64,000 nucleotides of DNA from Actinacidiphila sp965342175 (lineage in GTDB: Bacteria; Actinomycetota; Actinomycetes; Streptomycetales; Streptomycetaceae), in contig NZ_CBDRBL010000001.1 in NCBI RefSeq assembly GCF_965342175.1, positions 1-64,000 on the forward strand. The letters are read 5' to 3'. A program made the position numbers and the translations under genes. Positions 46,249 through 64,000 of the stretch are shown here, one piece after another. Numbering within the stretch: the first letter of the stretch is position 1; every line of letters begins with the position of its first letter. The notes beneath the pieces were generated by a model, which worked only from the letters and a program-made list of their open reading frames with translations, was not told the origin of the DNA and ran no database searches.

Positions 46249-46287
46249 TGCAACTCGCCTACGGCAAGCGGCAGATCGCCGGGATCC

Positions 46288-47481
<1,194 letters not shown>

Positions 47482-47641
47482 TGGGGTCCTCCTGTGGAGT
47501 TGCTGTACGCCTTACTTCATCGGCGCCAGGGTGATCTTTGCTGGGTTGCGGGCGGCCGGGGCATCCGACGCTCCTCTTGCGGTTCGCGGCGGAATGCCCC
47601 TAAGCCTCCCGGTCAAGCCTAGTGCGAGAGAAACCGCTGAG

Positions 47642-49768
<2,127 letters not shown>

Positions 49769-49807
49769 AAGGCTTCAGTCTTCTCTCGGTTCTCGATGGG
49801 GTAGCGA

Positions 49808-50278
49808 CTACCAGCGGTAGTGCGCGAAGGCCTTGTTGGACTCGGCCATCTTGTGGGTGTCCTCGCGGCGCTTGACCGCGGCGCCCAGACCGTTGCTGGC
49901 GTCCATGAGCTCGTTCATCAGACGCTCGGTCATGGTCTTCTCGCGGCGGGCACGGGAGTACCCCACGAGCCAGCGCAGCGCGAGGGTGTTGGCACGGCCG
50001 GGGCGGACCTCGACCGGGACCTGGTAGGTCGCGCCACCGACACGGCGGGACTTGACCTCGAGGGAGGGCTTGACGTTCTCCAGGGCGCGCTTGAGCGTGA
50101 TGACCGGGTCCTGGCCCGTCTTCTCGCGCAGGCCCTCGAGGGCGCCGTACACGATGCGCTCCGCGGTGGAGCGCTTGCCGTGCAGGAGGATCTTGTTGAC
50201 GAGCGAGGTCACCAGAGGAGAACCGTAAACCGGGTCGACGATGACCGGGCGCTTCGGGGCGGGGCCCTTACGAGGCAT
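49808..50278 (-). CDS. rpsG: 30S ribosomal protein S7
   Basis: Head assembly protein at the E site. It has 156 residues (MPRKGPAPKRPVIVDPVYGSPLVTSLVNKILL; VGGATYQVPVEVRPGRANTLALRWLV). It lies 2 bp after rpsL. Confidence 0.98.
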   Translation of the reverse strand: MPRKGPAPKRPVIVDPVYGSPLVTSLVNKILLHGKRSTAERIVYGALEGLREKTGQDPVITLKRALENVKPSLEVKSRRVGGATYQVPVEVRPGRANTLALRWLVGYSRARREKTMTERLMNELMDASNGLGAAVKRREDTHKMAESNKAFAHYRW

Positions 50279-50280
50279 TC

Positions 50281-50652
50281 TTACTTCTCCTTCTTGGCGC
50301 CGTAGCGGCTGCGGGCCTGCTTGCGGTTCTTGACACCCTGAGTGTCGAGCGAGCCGCGGATGATCTTGTAACGAACACCCGGCAGGTCCTTCACACGGCC
50401 ACCACGCACGAGCACGATGGAGTGCTCCTGCAGGTTGTGGCCCTCACCCGGAATGTAAGCGGTGACCTCGATGCCGCTGGTCAGACGCACACGCGCGACC
50501 TTGCGCAGGGCCGAGTTCGGCTTCTTCGGGGTGGTCGTGTAAACACGCGTGCAGACGCCGCGGCGCTGAGGGGAACCCTTCAGTGCGGGCGTCTTGTTCT
50601 TCTCGACCTTGTCCTGCCGGCCCTTTCGGACCAGCTGCTGGATCGTAGGCAC
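50281..50652 (-). CDS. rpsL: 30S ribosomal protein S12
   Basis: Decoding-centre protein. The GTG at 50652 gives 123 residues (VPTIQQLVRKGRQDK). Lys43 (TPKKPNSALRK) and Lys88 (GGRVKDLPGV) are wild type, so the classical streptomycin-resistance changes are absent. It is first in the str operon. Confidence 0.98.
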   Translation of the reverse strand: MPTIQQLVRKGRQDKVEKNKTPALKGSPQRRGVCTRVYTTTPKKPNSALRKVARVRLTSGIEVTAYIPGEGHNLQEHSIVLVRGGRVKDLPGVRYKIIRGSLDTQGVKNRKQARSRYGAKKEK

Positions 50653-50711
50653 CGTTTCTCCGGTTTCTGTGTGCCGACTCGATACTTCTAACCTGGGGCT
50701 GCAGCGGCTCA

Positions 50712-50739
50712 CTCCGACCCACGCGGTCGGGTGTGTCGC
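50712..50739 (-). promoter_or_regulatory. Leader motif shared with the S10 operon, str copy
   Basis: Same 28-nt element as at 43476-43503 with one base changed (GCGACACAC instead of GCGACACGC). The hairpin core CCGACC-GCGTG-GGTCGG has a 6-bp stem and 5-nt loop. It lies about 60 nt before the rpsL start, a position matching the S10 copy. Confidence 0.75.
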
Positions 50740-50857
50740 GCACCTCATACGCTCTCCGGCGAAGCGAAGGCACGTATTCGTCGGTGCATCGGCCACGGTG
50801 TCCCGCACGGACGAATGCACGCACGAGAACCCGGGCACACCCCAGGCACAAGGTCAG

Positions 50858-50886
50858 AGCGTACCCAGCGCTCAGCCTTCGGTCAA
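50858..50886 (-). promoter_or_regulatory. str operon (rpsL) promoter
   Basis: TTGACC (50881-50886), a 17-nt spacer and TACGCT (50858-50863) on the minus strand. It gives an untranslated leader of about 200 nt that contains the shared hairpin motif. Confidence 0.8.
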
Positions 50887-50951
50887 AACATATGGTCTCG
50901 GCCGATGCCGCACCCTCCCGCCGGGCCCCGCGAAGGCTCGCGTGAACGCAC

Positions 50952-51383
50952 TCAGCCGTGACTGACCGCCACTACCACCATAACGATGATCGCGGTGAGC
51001 GCGACCATGAACGCGGTCAGGAGATATCCCAGGACGAGCCCGCACACCGCGAGAGCGTCGCCCCGCTCCCCCGTGCGCCGGATCTCCCGCCGCGCCATGT
51101 GCCCCAGCACCACGGCCGGTATCCCCGGCAGCAGCAGCCCGAACATCCCCACCGCGCCGCACGTCAGCGAGGCGACGGCTTTGGCGTTGACCGGTGGCGG
51201 CGGCACGGGAAGCCGGCGGGGCCGCGGGATGTCCGCGGTGAGTCCGTGCAGCTCCTGGTACGTCACCGCCTGATACGCCAGGCCGACCCGGTCCTCGAAC
51301 TCCGGCTGGGTCAACCGCCCTTCGGCGAACGCCGCCTTGAGCACGTCCACCGTACGCTCGCGATCATCGTTCGCAGCCCGCAT
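50952..51383 (-). CDS. DUF1707/DUF4190 small membrane protein
   Basis: A 143-residue protein. The N-terminal DUF1707 helix bundle (residues 3-52, NDDRERTVDVLKAAFAEGRLTQPEFEDRV) is followed by a Pro-rich linker and two membrane segments (about 70-95 and 115-140) of DUF4190 type. Function unknown. CATAAT ends 6 nt before the ATG (51390-51395), so the mRNA is probably leaderless. It sits between the rpoC terminator and the str promoter. Confidence 0.85.
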   Translation of the reverse strand: MRAANDDRERTVDVLKAAFAEGRLTQPEFEDRVGLAYQAVTYQELHGLTADIPRPRRLPVPPPPVNAKAVASLTCGAVGMFGLLLPGIPAVVLGHMARREIRRTGERGDALAVCGLVLGYLLTAFMVALTAIIVMVVVAVSHG

Positions 51384-51511
51384 CGTTCCATTATGCCCGG
51401 AAAACCCGGGTCCCTGAGTGTCCCGTCACACGGTCGGCCGGGTTCCGCGTCCCACCCCCGTGAGCGGATCGCCCGCAGAACCCCGCCGCCCCCGTCCAGG
51501 GCGGTGAAAGA

Positions 51512-51551
51512 CCGCTGGGCGGCCACCCCGGAAGGGATGGCCGCCCAGCGG
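51512..51551 (-). terminator. rpoBC terminator
   Basis: A 14-bp stem (CCGCTGGGCGGCCA and complement), one mismatch, then three more pairs and a GGAA loop. It begins 16 nt after the rpoC stop. Confidence 0.9.
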
Positions 51552-51566
51552 CTTCGATCGGACGAC

Positions 51567-55466
<3,900 letters not shown>

Positions 55467-55563
55467 TTTGTCGTCAATCCCTCTTTCGGGGTCGAAAGTC
55501 AAACATGTCTGAACGGTCCGGGGGAGGCGGGGAGCTGCTCAGCGCAGCTCCCCGGCCGGCCCG

Positions 55564-59052
<3,489 letters not shown>

Positions 59053-59411
59053 GAGGGGGTCCTTCCGAGGGCTCGGACTCACTACGCGCGTACCGGTTCC
59101 GCCCCCGGGCGCAGACAAGGATGCCCTGATCAGGACGGTTCCTCATGTGTGCTCAGGCTTGGGCTTGCCCCTGGTGACGGGCCAGGCAGCAGCTAACAGG
59201 CAGCGCAAAGGGTCAGTGTAGCCACTCGGCACACTGATGTCCAGTGCAGAGTTTCGGAGACCGGCGCTGCACCAATCTCGTCCTCCGGAGGGGTCCGTGG
59301 GATCCCCTTGTTGTGAGCCGTCATGCCCTCGTTCGCGCTTGCCAGGCTAGGCATTCCCGCATCGTCCTCGTTCCATGCCTCGGTCCATGGTTGATGTGAC
59401 GACGCGTCCTG
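59053..59411 (-). other. rpoB leader region
   Basis: About 360 nt between the predicted start point and the rpoB TTG. No gene is present. The region is less GC-rich around 59200-59340 than its flanks. Confidence 0.5.
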
Positions 59412-59440
59412 AGAATCGCGCGCTGCGTGCGGTTCGTCAA
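59412..59440 (-). promoter_or_regulatory. rpoB promoter
   Basis: TTGACG (59435-59440), a 17-nt spacer and GATTCT (59412-59417) on the minus strand. The -10 is imperfect at its first base. It lies after the rplL hairpin, so rpoBC can be transcribed apart from rplJL. Confidence 0.55.
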
Positions 59441-59556
59441 GGCCCCCGCCCCGCGGAGATCGTCACAGCTCGAGGAAGTCGACGGCCCCGGAACGGTGAT
59501 CATCACCTTACCCGGGCCGGTCGCCGGAGCGGGTGACGCACCACGCAAACGACCGA

Positions 59557-59584
59557 GGGCGGCCACCCGAAAGGGTGGCCGCCC
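59557..59584 (-). terminator. rplJL terminator or attenuator
   Basis: A perfect 12-bp stem GGGCGGCCACCC with a GAAA loop, 33 nt after the rplL stop and upstream of the rpoB promoter. In bacteria this site often lets only part of the transcripts continue into rpoBC. Confidence 0.8.
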
Positions 59585-59617
59585 CGCGGCTGATCAGCCC
59601 CTCGAAAGGGGCAGAGA

Positions 59618-60007
59618 TCACTTGACCTCGACGGACGCGCCCGCGGCCTTGAGGGACTCGGCGGCCTTGTCCGCGGCCTCCTTGTTGACCTTCTCGAGGA
59701 CCGGCTTCGGGGTGCCGTCGACGAGGTCCTTGGCCTCCTTCAGACCCAGGGAGGTCAGCTCGCGCACGACCTTGATGACCTGGATCTTCTTGTCGCCGGC
59801 GCCGGTGAGGATGACGTCGAACTCGTCCTTCTCCTCGACGGCCTCGGCGGCGGCGCCACCAGCGGCACCACCGGCGACGACAGCGGCGACCGGGGCGGCG
59901 GCGGTGACGTCGAACTTCTCCTCGAAGGCCTTCACGAACTCGGAGAGCTCGATGAGGGTCATCTCCTCGAACTGCGCGAGCAGGTCGTCCTGGCTGAGCT
60001 TCGCCAT
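59618..60007 (-). CDS. rplL: 50S ribosomal protein L7/L12
   Basis: Stalk protein that recruits translation GTPases. From the ATG at 60007 it has 129 residues: an N-terminal dimer domain (MAKLSQDDLLAQFEEMTLIELSEFVKAFEEKF), an Ala/Gly hinge, and a C-terminal domain (DEFDVILTGAGDKKIQVIKVVRELTSLGLKEAK). Confidence 0.98.
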   Translation of the reverse strand: MAKLSQDDLLAQFEEMTLIELSEFVKAFEEKFDVTAAAPVAAVVAGGAAGGAAAEAVEEKDEFDVILTGAGDKKIQVIKVVRELTSLGLKEAKDLVDGTPKPVLEKVNKEAADKAAESLKAAGASVEVK

Positions 60008-60112
60008 GATGGCGGTCCTTCCACTAATTCGGCAGGTGCCGGATGTACATTGCGGCGGGCGTGTGCCTTGCGGCATTGCTACGCAGACGGGCCCGCTGGA
60101 GCACGGGAGTGG

Positions 60113-60667
60113 TTACTCCGCGTCCTCGGCGGGAGCCGGCGTACCGGCACCGCCCTGCTCGACCTTCTCGCGCAGCGCTTCCACGGTGCGGACGAGCTTC
60201 GAGGGCAGGGCCTGGAAGACAGCAGCGGCCTGACCCTGCTTGGCCTTCATGGCACCCGCCAGCTTGGCGAGCAGCACCTCGCGGGACTCGAGGTCCGCGA
60301 GCTTCTTGATCTCATCGGCGGACAGCGGCTTGCCGTCAAGCACACCGCCCTTGATGATGAGGTTCGGGTTCTCCTTGGCGAAGTCACGGAGACCCTTCGC
60401 CGACTCCACCGGGTCACCGGTGACGAAGGCGACAGCCGTCGGACCCGCGAACAGGTCGTCGAGCTGGGTGATCCCGGCCTCGTTGGCCGCGATCTTGGTC
60501 AGCGTGTTCTTCACCACGGCGTACGTGGCGTTCTCACCGAGCGAACGGCGCAGCGTCTTGAGCTGCGCCACGGTGAGACCGCGGTACTCGGTCAGCACGG
60601 CGGCGTTGGAGCTGCGGAACTTGTCCGTCAGCTCTGCGACCGAACCGGCCTTGTCGGGCCTCGCCAT
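60113..60667 (-). CDS. rplJ: 50S ribosomal protein L10
   Basis: Anchors the L7/L12 stalk and represses its own operon by binding the leader. From the ATG at 60667 it has 184 residues (AELTDKFRSSNAAVLTEYRGLTVAQLKTLRRSL). The C-terminal helix carries L12 dimers. A GGAGG site precedes the start. Confidence 0.97.
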   Translation of the reverse strand: MARPDKAGSVAELTDKFRSSNAAVLTEYRGLTVAQLKTLRRSLGENATYAVVKNTLTKIAANEAGITQLDDLFAGPTAVAFVTGDPVESAKGLRDFAKENPNLIIKGGVLDGKPLSADEIKKLADLESREVLLAKLAGAMKAKQGQAAAVFQALPSKLVRTVEALREKVEQGGAGTPAPAEDAE

Positions 60668-60883
60668 AGAGCCTCGGCCTCCTTCCGGGTGATTCGGACC
60701 GCACGGGAAGGGGCCGGGCACAACAAACGCCCCGGCGCAGGCGCACGGGGCGTCACTCGACCAGAACCACGAGAGCGATTCCGGGAGCTCATCCACTGTC
60801 ACCTGCGCGGGCCGTCCGCATCAGCGGATCCTTCGGCTGCCGCACCCTTGCGGGCACGCCAACAACCAGCGGTCTTTGGCTTC
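60668..60883 (-). ncRNA. L10 leader
   Basis: The leader between the rplJ promoter and rplJ. It contains a hairpin with stem ACGCCCCG/CGGGGCGT and a 12-nt purine-containing loop (60727-60753), in the position of the L10-L12 binding site in other bacteria. The structure assignment is by position and stem only. Confidence 0.5.
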
Positions 60884-60889
60884 CCCGGA

Positions 60890-60919
60890 AGAGTACGCGA
60901 ACGTGTCCGCGCCAGGCAA
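60890..60919 (-). promoter_or_regulatory. rplJL promoter
   Basis: TTGCCT (60914-60919), an 18-nt spacer and TACTCT (60890-60895) on the minus strand, just after the lipoprotein terminator. Confidence 0.65.
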
Positions 60920-60928
60920 ATCCGGTGT

Positions 60929-60960
60929 CGGGGCAGGTCAGACGGCGCTGCCCTGCCCCG
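60929..60960 (-). terminator. Lipoprotein gene terminator
   Basis: A perfect 9-bp stem CGGGGCAGG/CCTGCCCCG with a 14-nt loop, starting 13 nt past the stop. Confidence 0.7.
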
Positions 60961-60973
60961 GCCTCGCCCGGCG

Positions 60974-61915
60974 TCAGCCGGCTGCGGTGTTGATGTCCTT
61001 CAGCATCGCGAAGAGATCGACGGTGTCCTTCGCCGGCGGGGCCTCGACGCCGGCGGCGGTCCCGTAGTCGGAGTAGCGGGCCGTCATCCGCACCGTGCCC
61101 TGGGACATCTTCATCCCCAAGACCATCTTCACCGGGTAGCGGTCCTCGTTGACCCAGATCTCGGTGTCGTACCCCTTGATGCCCGCCTTCTTCACGTCGG
61201 CGATCAGGGCCTCGCGCTGCTCGGCGGAGAGCAGGTCGGCGGACTGGTTGGCCTGCACCATCTCCTCGAACGTCAGCGTGCCCTTGTAGTGGTCCGCCGC
61301 GGCGCCGTCGACCTTCTCCGCCCCGACGTGCTTCAGATGCGGCGACTGGAGCAGCAGGGCGAGCTGCTCGGACGGGTCCTGGTTCAGGTTCCCCAGGCTG
61401 CCGCTCACCTGCTTCTGCAGTGCCTCATTGCCGCTCGCCTCGGCCGCGGCCTCGAAGTCCAGCTTCATCCAGCGCTTGCCTTCCAGCTGCGCGGCCTGCG
61501 CCGCCCCCACGTCCACGTACATGGCGTCGTGGATCATGATCATGCGCATCTCGGACGGGGCGTCCGGGCCACCGACGGCCGCGAGGGCGGAGCCCTTCAC
61601 GGTGAGGTCCATGACCGCCGGATCCCAGCCCTGTACGCCGGTCACCTCCATGGTGCCGCCGCCCTGGACGCCGGGCGGCGTGCTGACCGTCATGCGGACC
61701 TTGGCGGACTTGGCCTCCGAGGTCTTCCTGAAGGCGGCCTGGATGATCTCGGTGATCTTGTCCTGGGACTGGACCGCGGAGTGGGGCGCGTCGGCCTTCT
61801 TGCGCTTCTTGACGCCGCTGTCGCCGTCGCCGTCACCATCGCAGCCCGCGAGGCCGACCAGGACGGCCACAGCCGCCAGACCGACGCCCACACGCCTCGC
61901 TGCGGACACGCTCAT
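60974..61915 (-). CDS. LppX/LprG-like lipoprotein
   Basis: A 313-residue exported lipoprotein. From the ATG at 61915 the signal peptide ends at a LAGC lipobox (VGLAGCDGDGD). An acidic/Lys linker and an LppX/LprAFG-type beta-sheet domain follow (TEIIQAAFRKTSEAKSAKVRMTV, then MIMIHDAMYVDVG and KRWMKLDF). In mycobacteria that fold carries lipids; here the ligand is unknown. It is inserted between rplA and rplJ with its own terminator. Confidence 0.85.
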   Translation of the reverse strand: MSVSAARRVGVGLAAVAVLVGLAGCDGDGDGDSGVKKRKKADAPHSAVQSQDKITEIIQAAFRKTSEAKSAKVRMTVSTPPGVQGGGTMEVTGVQGWDPAVMDLTVKGSALAAVGGPDAPSEMRMIMIHDAMYVDVGAAQAAQLEGKRWMKLDFEAAAEASGNEALQKQVSGSLGNLNQDPSEQLALLLQSPHLKHVGAEKVDGAAADHYKGTLTFEEMVQANQSADLLSAEQREALIADVKKAGIKGYDTEIWVNEDRYPVKMVLGMKMSQGTVRMTARYSDYGTAAGVEAPPAKDTVDLFAMLKDINTAAG

Positions 61916-62005
61916 CAATCCCCACCCCATGCTGTTCGTCGTCTGCGGTCTCGTGATCCGACCGCTTGTGACGTTAACGCACCGCACTGACACCGTCGTA
62001 GAAAA

Positions 62006-62043
62006 AACCGGCCCCGCGCCTCGGGAGAGGCGCGGGGCCGGTT
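62006..62043 (-). terminator. rplKA intrinsic terminator
   Basis: A perfect 17-bp stem (AACCGGCCCCGCGCCTC and complement) with a GGGA loop. It is followed in the transcript by a run of six U, the most classical intrinsic terminator in the window, 32 nt past the rplA stop. Confidence 0.95.
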
Positions 62044-62075
62044 CACAGCACGCGGGCCCGTAGGGCCCGACCCGG

Positions 62076-62801
62076 TCAGACGGAGGCCGGGTCCTCCTCG
62101 ACGAGGAGGTTGCGGGTGCGGTTCGGGTCGACCGGGATGCCGGGGCCCATCGTGGTGCTGATGGCGGCCTTCTTGATGTAGCGACCCTTGGCGGCGGACG
62201 GCTTCAGACGCAGGATCTCGTCCAGGGCGGCGCCGTAGTTCTCGACCAGCTGCTGCTCACCGAACGAGGTCTTGCCGATGATGAAGTGCAGGTTCGAGTG
62301 CTTGTCGACGCGGAACTCGATCTTGCCGCCCTTGATGTCCGTGACAGCCTTCGCCACGTCGGGGGTGACGGTGCCGGTCTTCGGGTTCGGCATCAGACCA
62401 CGGGGGCCGAGGACGCGGCCGAGGCGGCCGACCTTGCCCATGAGGTCCGGGGTGGCGACGACGGCGTCGAAGTCCAGACGGCCCTTCGCGACCTCGTCGA
62501 TCAGCTCGTCGGCGCCGACGATGTCGGCGCCCGCGGCACGCGCGGCCTCGGCACGGTCACCGGTCGCGAAGACCAGGACCCGGGCGGTCTTACCGGTGCC
62601 GTGCGGAAGGTTCACGGTGCCACGGACCATCTGGTCGGCCTTGCGCGGGTCGACGCCCAGACGGAAGGCAACCTCGACGGTTCCGTCGAACTTGCTGGTG
62701 GAGGTGTCCTTGGCGAGACGGACGGCCTCGAGGGGGGCGTACAGGCGCTCCCGGTCGATCTTGGCGTCCGCAGCGCGGAGGGACTTGCTGCGCTTGCTCA
62801 C
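62076..62801 (-). CDS. rplA: 50S ribosomal protein L1
   Basis: Mobile stalk protein at the E site and autoregulator in other bacteria. It has 241 residues. Motifs: AFRLGVDPRKADQMVRGTVNLPHGTGK and GPRGLMPNPKTGTVTPDV. It lies 75 bp after rplK. Confidence 0.98.
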   Translation of the reverse strand: MSKRSKSLRAADAKIDRERLYAPLEAVRLAKDTSTSKFDGTVEVAFRLGVDPRKADQMVRGTVNLPHGTGKTARVLVFATGDRAEAARAAGADIVGADELIDEVAKGRLDFDAVVATPDLMGKVGRLGRVLGPRGLMPNPKTGTVTPDVAKAVTDIKGGKIEFRVDKHSNLHFIIGKTSFGEQQLVENYGAALDEILRLKPSAAKGRYIKKAAISTTMGPGIPVDPNRTRNLLVEEDPASV

Positions 62802-62876
62802 TTACTGCTCCTGTGTGTCTTGAGGAGTCGTGGTGCGGGCCGAGCAGGCCCTGCCACGGAACTGCTGGTGGAGTGG

Positions 62877-63311
62877 TCAGCCCTCGACCGTGATGCCCAT
62901 GGAACGCGCGGTGCCGGCGATGATCTTCTCGGCGGCGTCCAGGTCGTTGGCGTTCAGGTCGGGCAGCTTGGTCGTGGCGATCTCGCGGACCTGGTCACGC
63001 GTAAGCTTCGCGACCTTGGTCTTGTGCGGCTCGCCGGAGCCCTTCTCCACGCCCGCGGCCTTGAGGATCATGCGGGAGGCCGGCGGGGTCTTGGTGATGA
63101 AGGTGAAGGAACGGTCCTCGTAGACCGTGATCTCCACCGGGATCACCCAGCCACGCTGCGACTCGGTGGCCGCGTTGTAGGCCTTGCAGAACTCCATGAT
63201 GTTGACGCCGTGCTGACCCAGCGCCGGGCCCACCGGCGGGGCCGGGTTGGCCGCACCAGCGTTGATCTGGAGCTTGATAAGCCCCGTGACCTTCTTCTTC
63301 TTGGGAGGCAT
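62877..63311 (-). CDS. rplK: 50S ribosomal protein L11
   Basis: Factor-binding-site protein needed for thiostrepton action and the stringent response. From the ATG at 63311 it has 144 residues ([46 protein letters not shown]). The Pro residues of the N-terminal domain that contact thiostrepton are unchanged. Confidence 0.98.
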
Positions 63312-63652
63312 GTGCTCTCTCCGGGTCCTAGTGAGAGTTTTCCTGCCTGCTAACAGGCATACCGCACCACGATAGCGGGTACCGGGCCGAGGCCTGAAAC
63401 CGGGCAGGTCAGACAAGCTTTACACCGGTGACGTTTGGCCGTCGGCAGGGCCCCGGCGCACGCTCCGCCGGGCGCTCGCGGGGCCGGCGAGTGCGGCGGC
63501 CGCGGGCTTCCCGCCGCCACTGGGGCGGGCCCCGCCCGGCGCTGTACGCGCGAGAGCCCCCTGCGGGAAACCACGGGGCGGGGTTCGAGCTGCCCTGGAC
63601 GGCCCCGAGAGGCGGCCCGAGTCAGGGTGACGGGGCGATCACGGATGGGATT
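63312..63652 (-). other. Region upstream of rplK
   Basis: No gene is seen. A 6-bp hairpin TGCCTG-CTAA-CAGGCA (63344-63359) and a possible -10 TATCGT (63369-63374, with a weak -35) lie near rplK. The outer part is very GC-rich. nusG, which normally lies here, is not present. Confidence 0.5.
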
Positions 63653-63943
63653 TCAGGACGTGCCCCAGCGCCAGAGGCCCAGGCCGACAACGATGAGCGA
63701 TGCGTATCCGAGCCCGGCGAACGCCACGAGCAGAGCACCCGCTCCCCAAAGCCTCGGTTGCCGAACGCGGCGTTGGAGCCACTGGCCCGGCATACGCCCG
63801 AGCAGCAAGGCATGTATGCCGAGCACTATCAAGGCCAACCACAGGGCAGCCACTCGGCACGCGAGGCCAGGACCGCCATCCACGCCCGGCTCACCCCGCG
63901 GGAGCTGCGGCCACTCGTGCGCGTGCAGCAGCAGGAACGACAC
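63653..63943 (-). CDS. Small two-helix membrane protein of unknown function
   Basis: A 96-residue open frame from a GTG at 63943 with an AGGGG directly before it. Two hydrophobic segments (AALWLALIVLGIHALLLG and AGALLVAFAGLGYASLIVVGLGL) suggest a membrane protein. No family is recognised. The true start could lie further upstream, beyond 63943. It is a weak call, but the composition fits coding better than the flanking DNA. Confidence 0.45.
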   Translation of the reverse strand: MSFLLLHAHEWPQLPRGEPGVDGGPGLACRVAALWLALIVLGIHALLLGRMPGQWLQRRVRQPRLWGAGALLVAFAGLGYASLIVVGLGLWRWGTS

Positions 63944-64000
63944 CCCCTGGGTCTCGGGACGGCAACCCCCGCGAGGCCCGGAGACGCCCGACGGCCCGGT

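Noticed and set aside
59053..59118. Longer RpoB N-terminus from an upstream start
   Set aside because: The TTG at 59052 has a spaced AAGGA and matches the known streptomycete N-terminus.

Overview
The window is high-GC actinobacterial chromosome and almost certainly comes from Streptomyces. Evidence: GroES-GroEL1 with a His-rich GroEL tail, RpoB with a TTG start, GTG starts throughout, several likely leaderless genes, and the actinomycete order of tsaE/tsaB/rimI/tsaD, alr, nnr, acpS, glmS, coaA and glmM next to the ribosomal clusters. Nearly everything lies on the minus strand, so transcription runs from high to low coordinates. It is mostly core housekeeping DNA with small accessory pieces wedged between operons.

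Region by region, in increasing coordinate. 1-2350: groES-groEL1 under two CIRCE operators that bracket a good promoter. 2449-5144: Nudix hydrolase, THUMP-like methyltransferase (plus strand) and HAD phosphatase. 5145-9439: the t6A tRNA-modification genes tsaD, rimI, tsaB and tsaE with two small unknown proteins; a catalytically degenerate L,D-transpeptidase-like secreted protein lies inside on the plus strand. 9451-17346: alpha/beta hydrolase, alanine racemase, a real L,D-transpeptidase, NAD(P)HX repair enzyme, holo-ACP synthase and GlmS, which together are largely cell-wall precursor and cofactor functions. 17442-21292: a decayed ABC-2 permease, pantothenate kinase, a DUF389 membrane protein and GlmM. 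21435-25454: rpsI-rplM, an ABC-F ATPase and a membrane protein of unknown function. 25705-43415: truA, then the alpha operon (rplQ, rpoA, rpsD, rpsK, rpsM, rpmJ, infA), map, adk, secY, the spc operon (rplO to rplN) and the S10 operon (rpsQ to rpsJ). 43807-46250: a serine protease, a tandem duplication and a decayed PIG-L deacetylase. 46288-50652: str operon (tuf, fusA, rpsG, rpsL). 50952-62801: a DUF1707 protein, rpoC, rpoB, rplL, rplJ, an LppX-like lipoprotein, rplA. 62877-63943: rplK and an unrelated small membrane ORF where nusG is normally expected.

The genes form the translation and transcription core: about 30 ribosomal proteins, IF1, EF-Tu, EF-G, RNA polymerase alpha/beta/beta-prime, SecY, and the enzymes that modify tRNA (TruA, TsaBDE), N-termini (Map, RimI-like) and folding (GroES/EL). 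Several strong hairpins at operon ends and good -35/-10 pairs at operon heads divide the region into transcription units.

The most interesting signals are non-coding or decayed. A 28-nt hairpin motif is shared almost perfectly by the leaders of the S10 and str operons. Two pseudogenes with readable histories are present. A 107/115-bp tandem duplication sits between the str and S10 clusters. A small gene has an iron-box-like palindrome in front of it. No mobile element, CRISPR array, tRNA or rRNA gene was seen.
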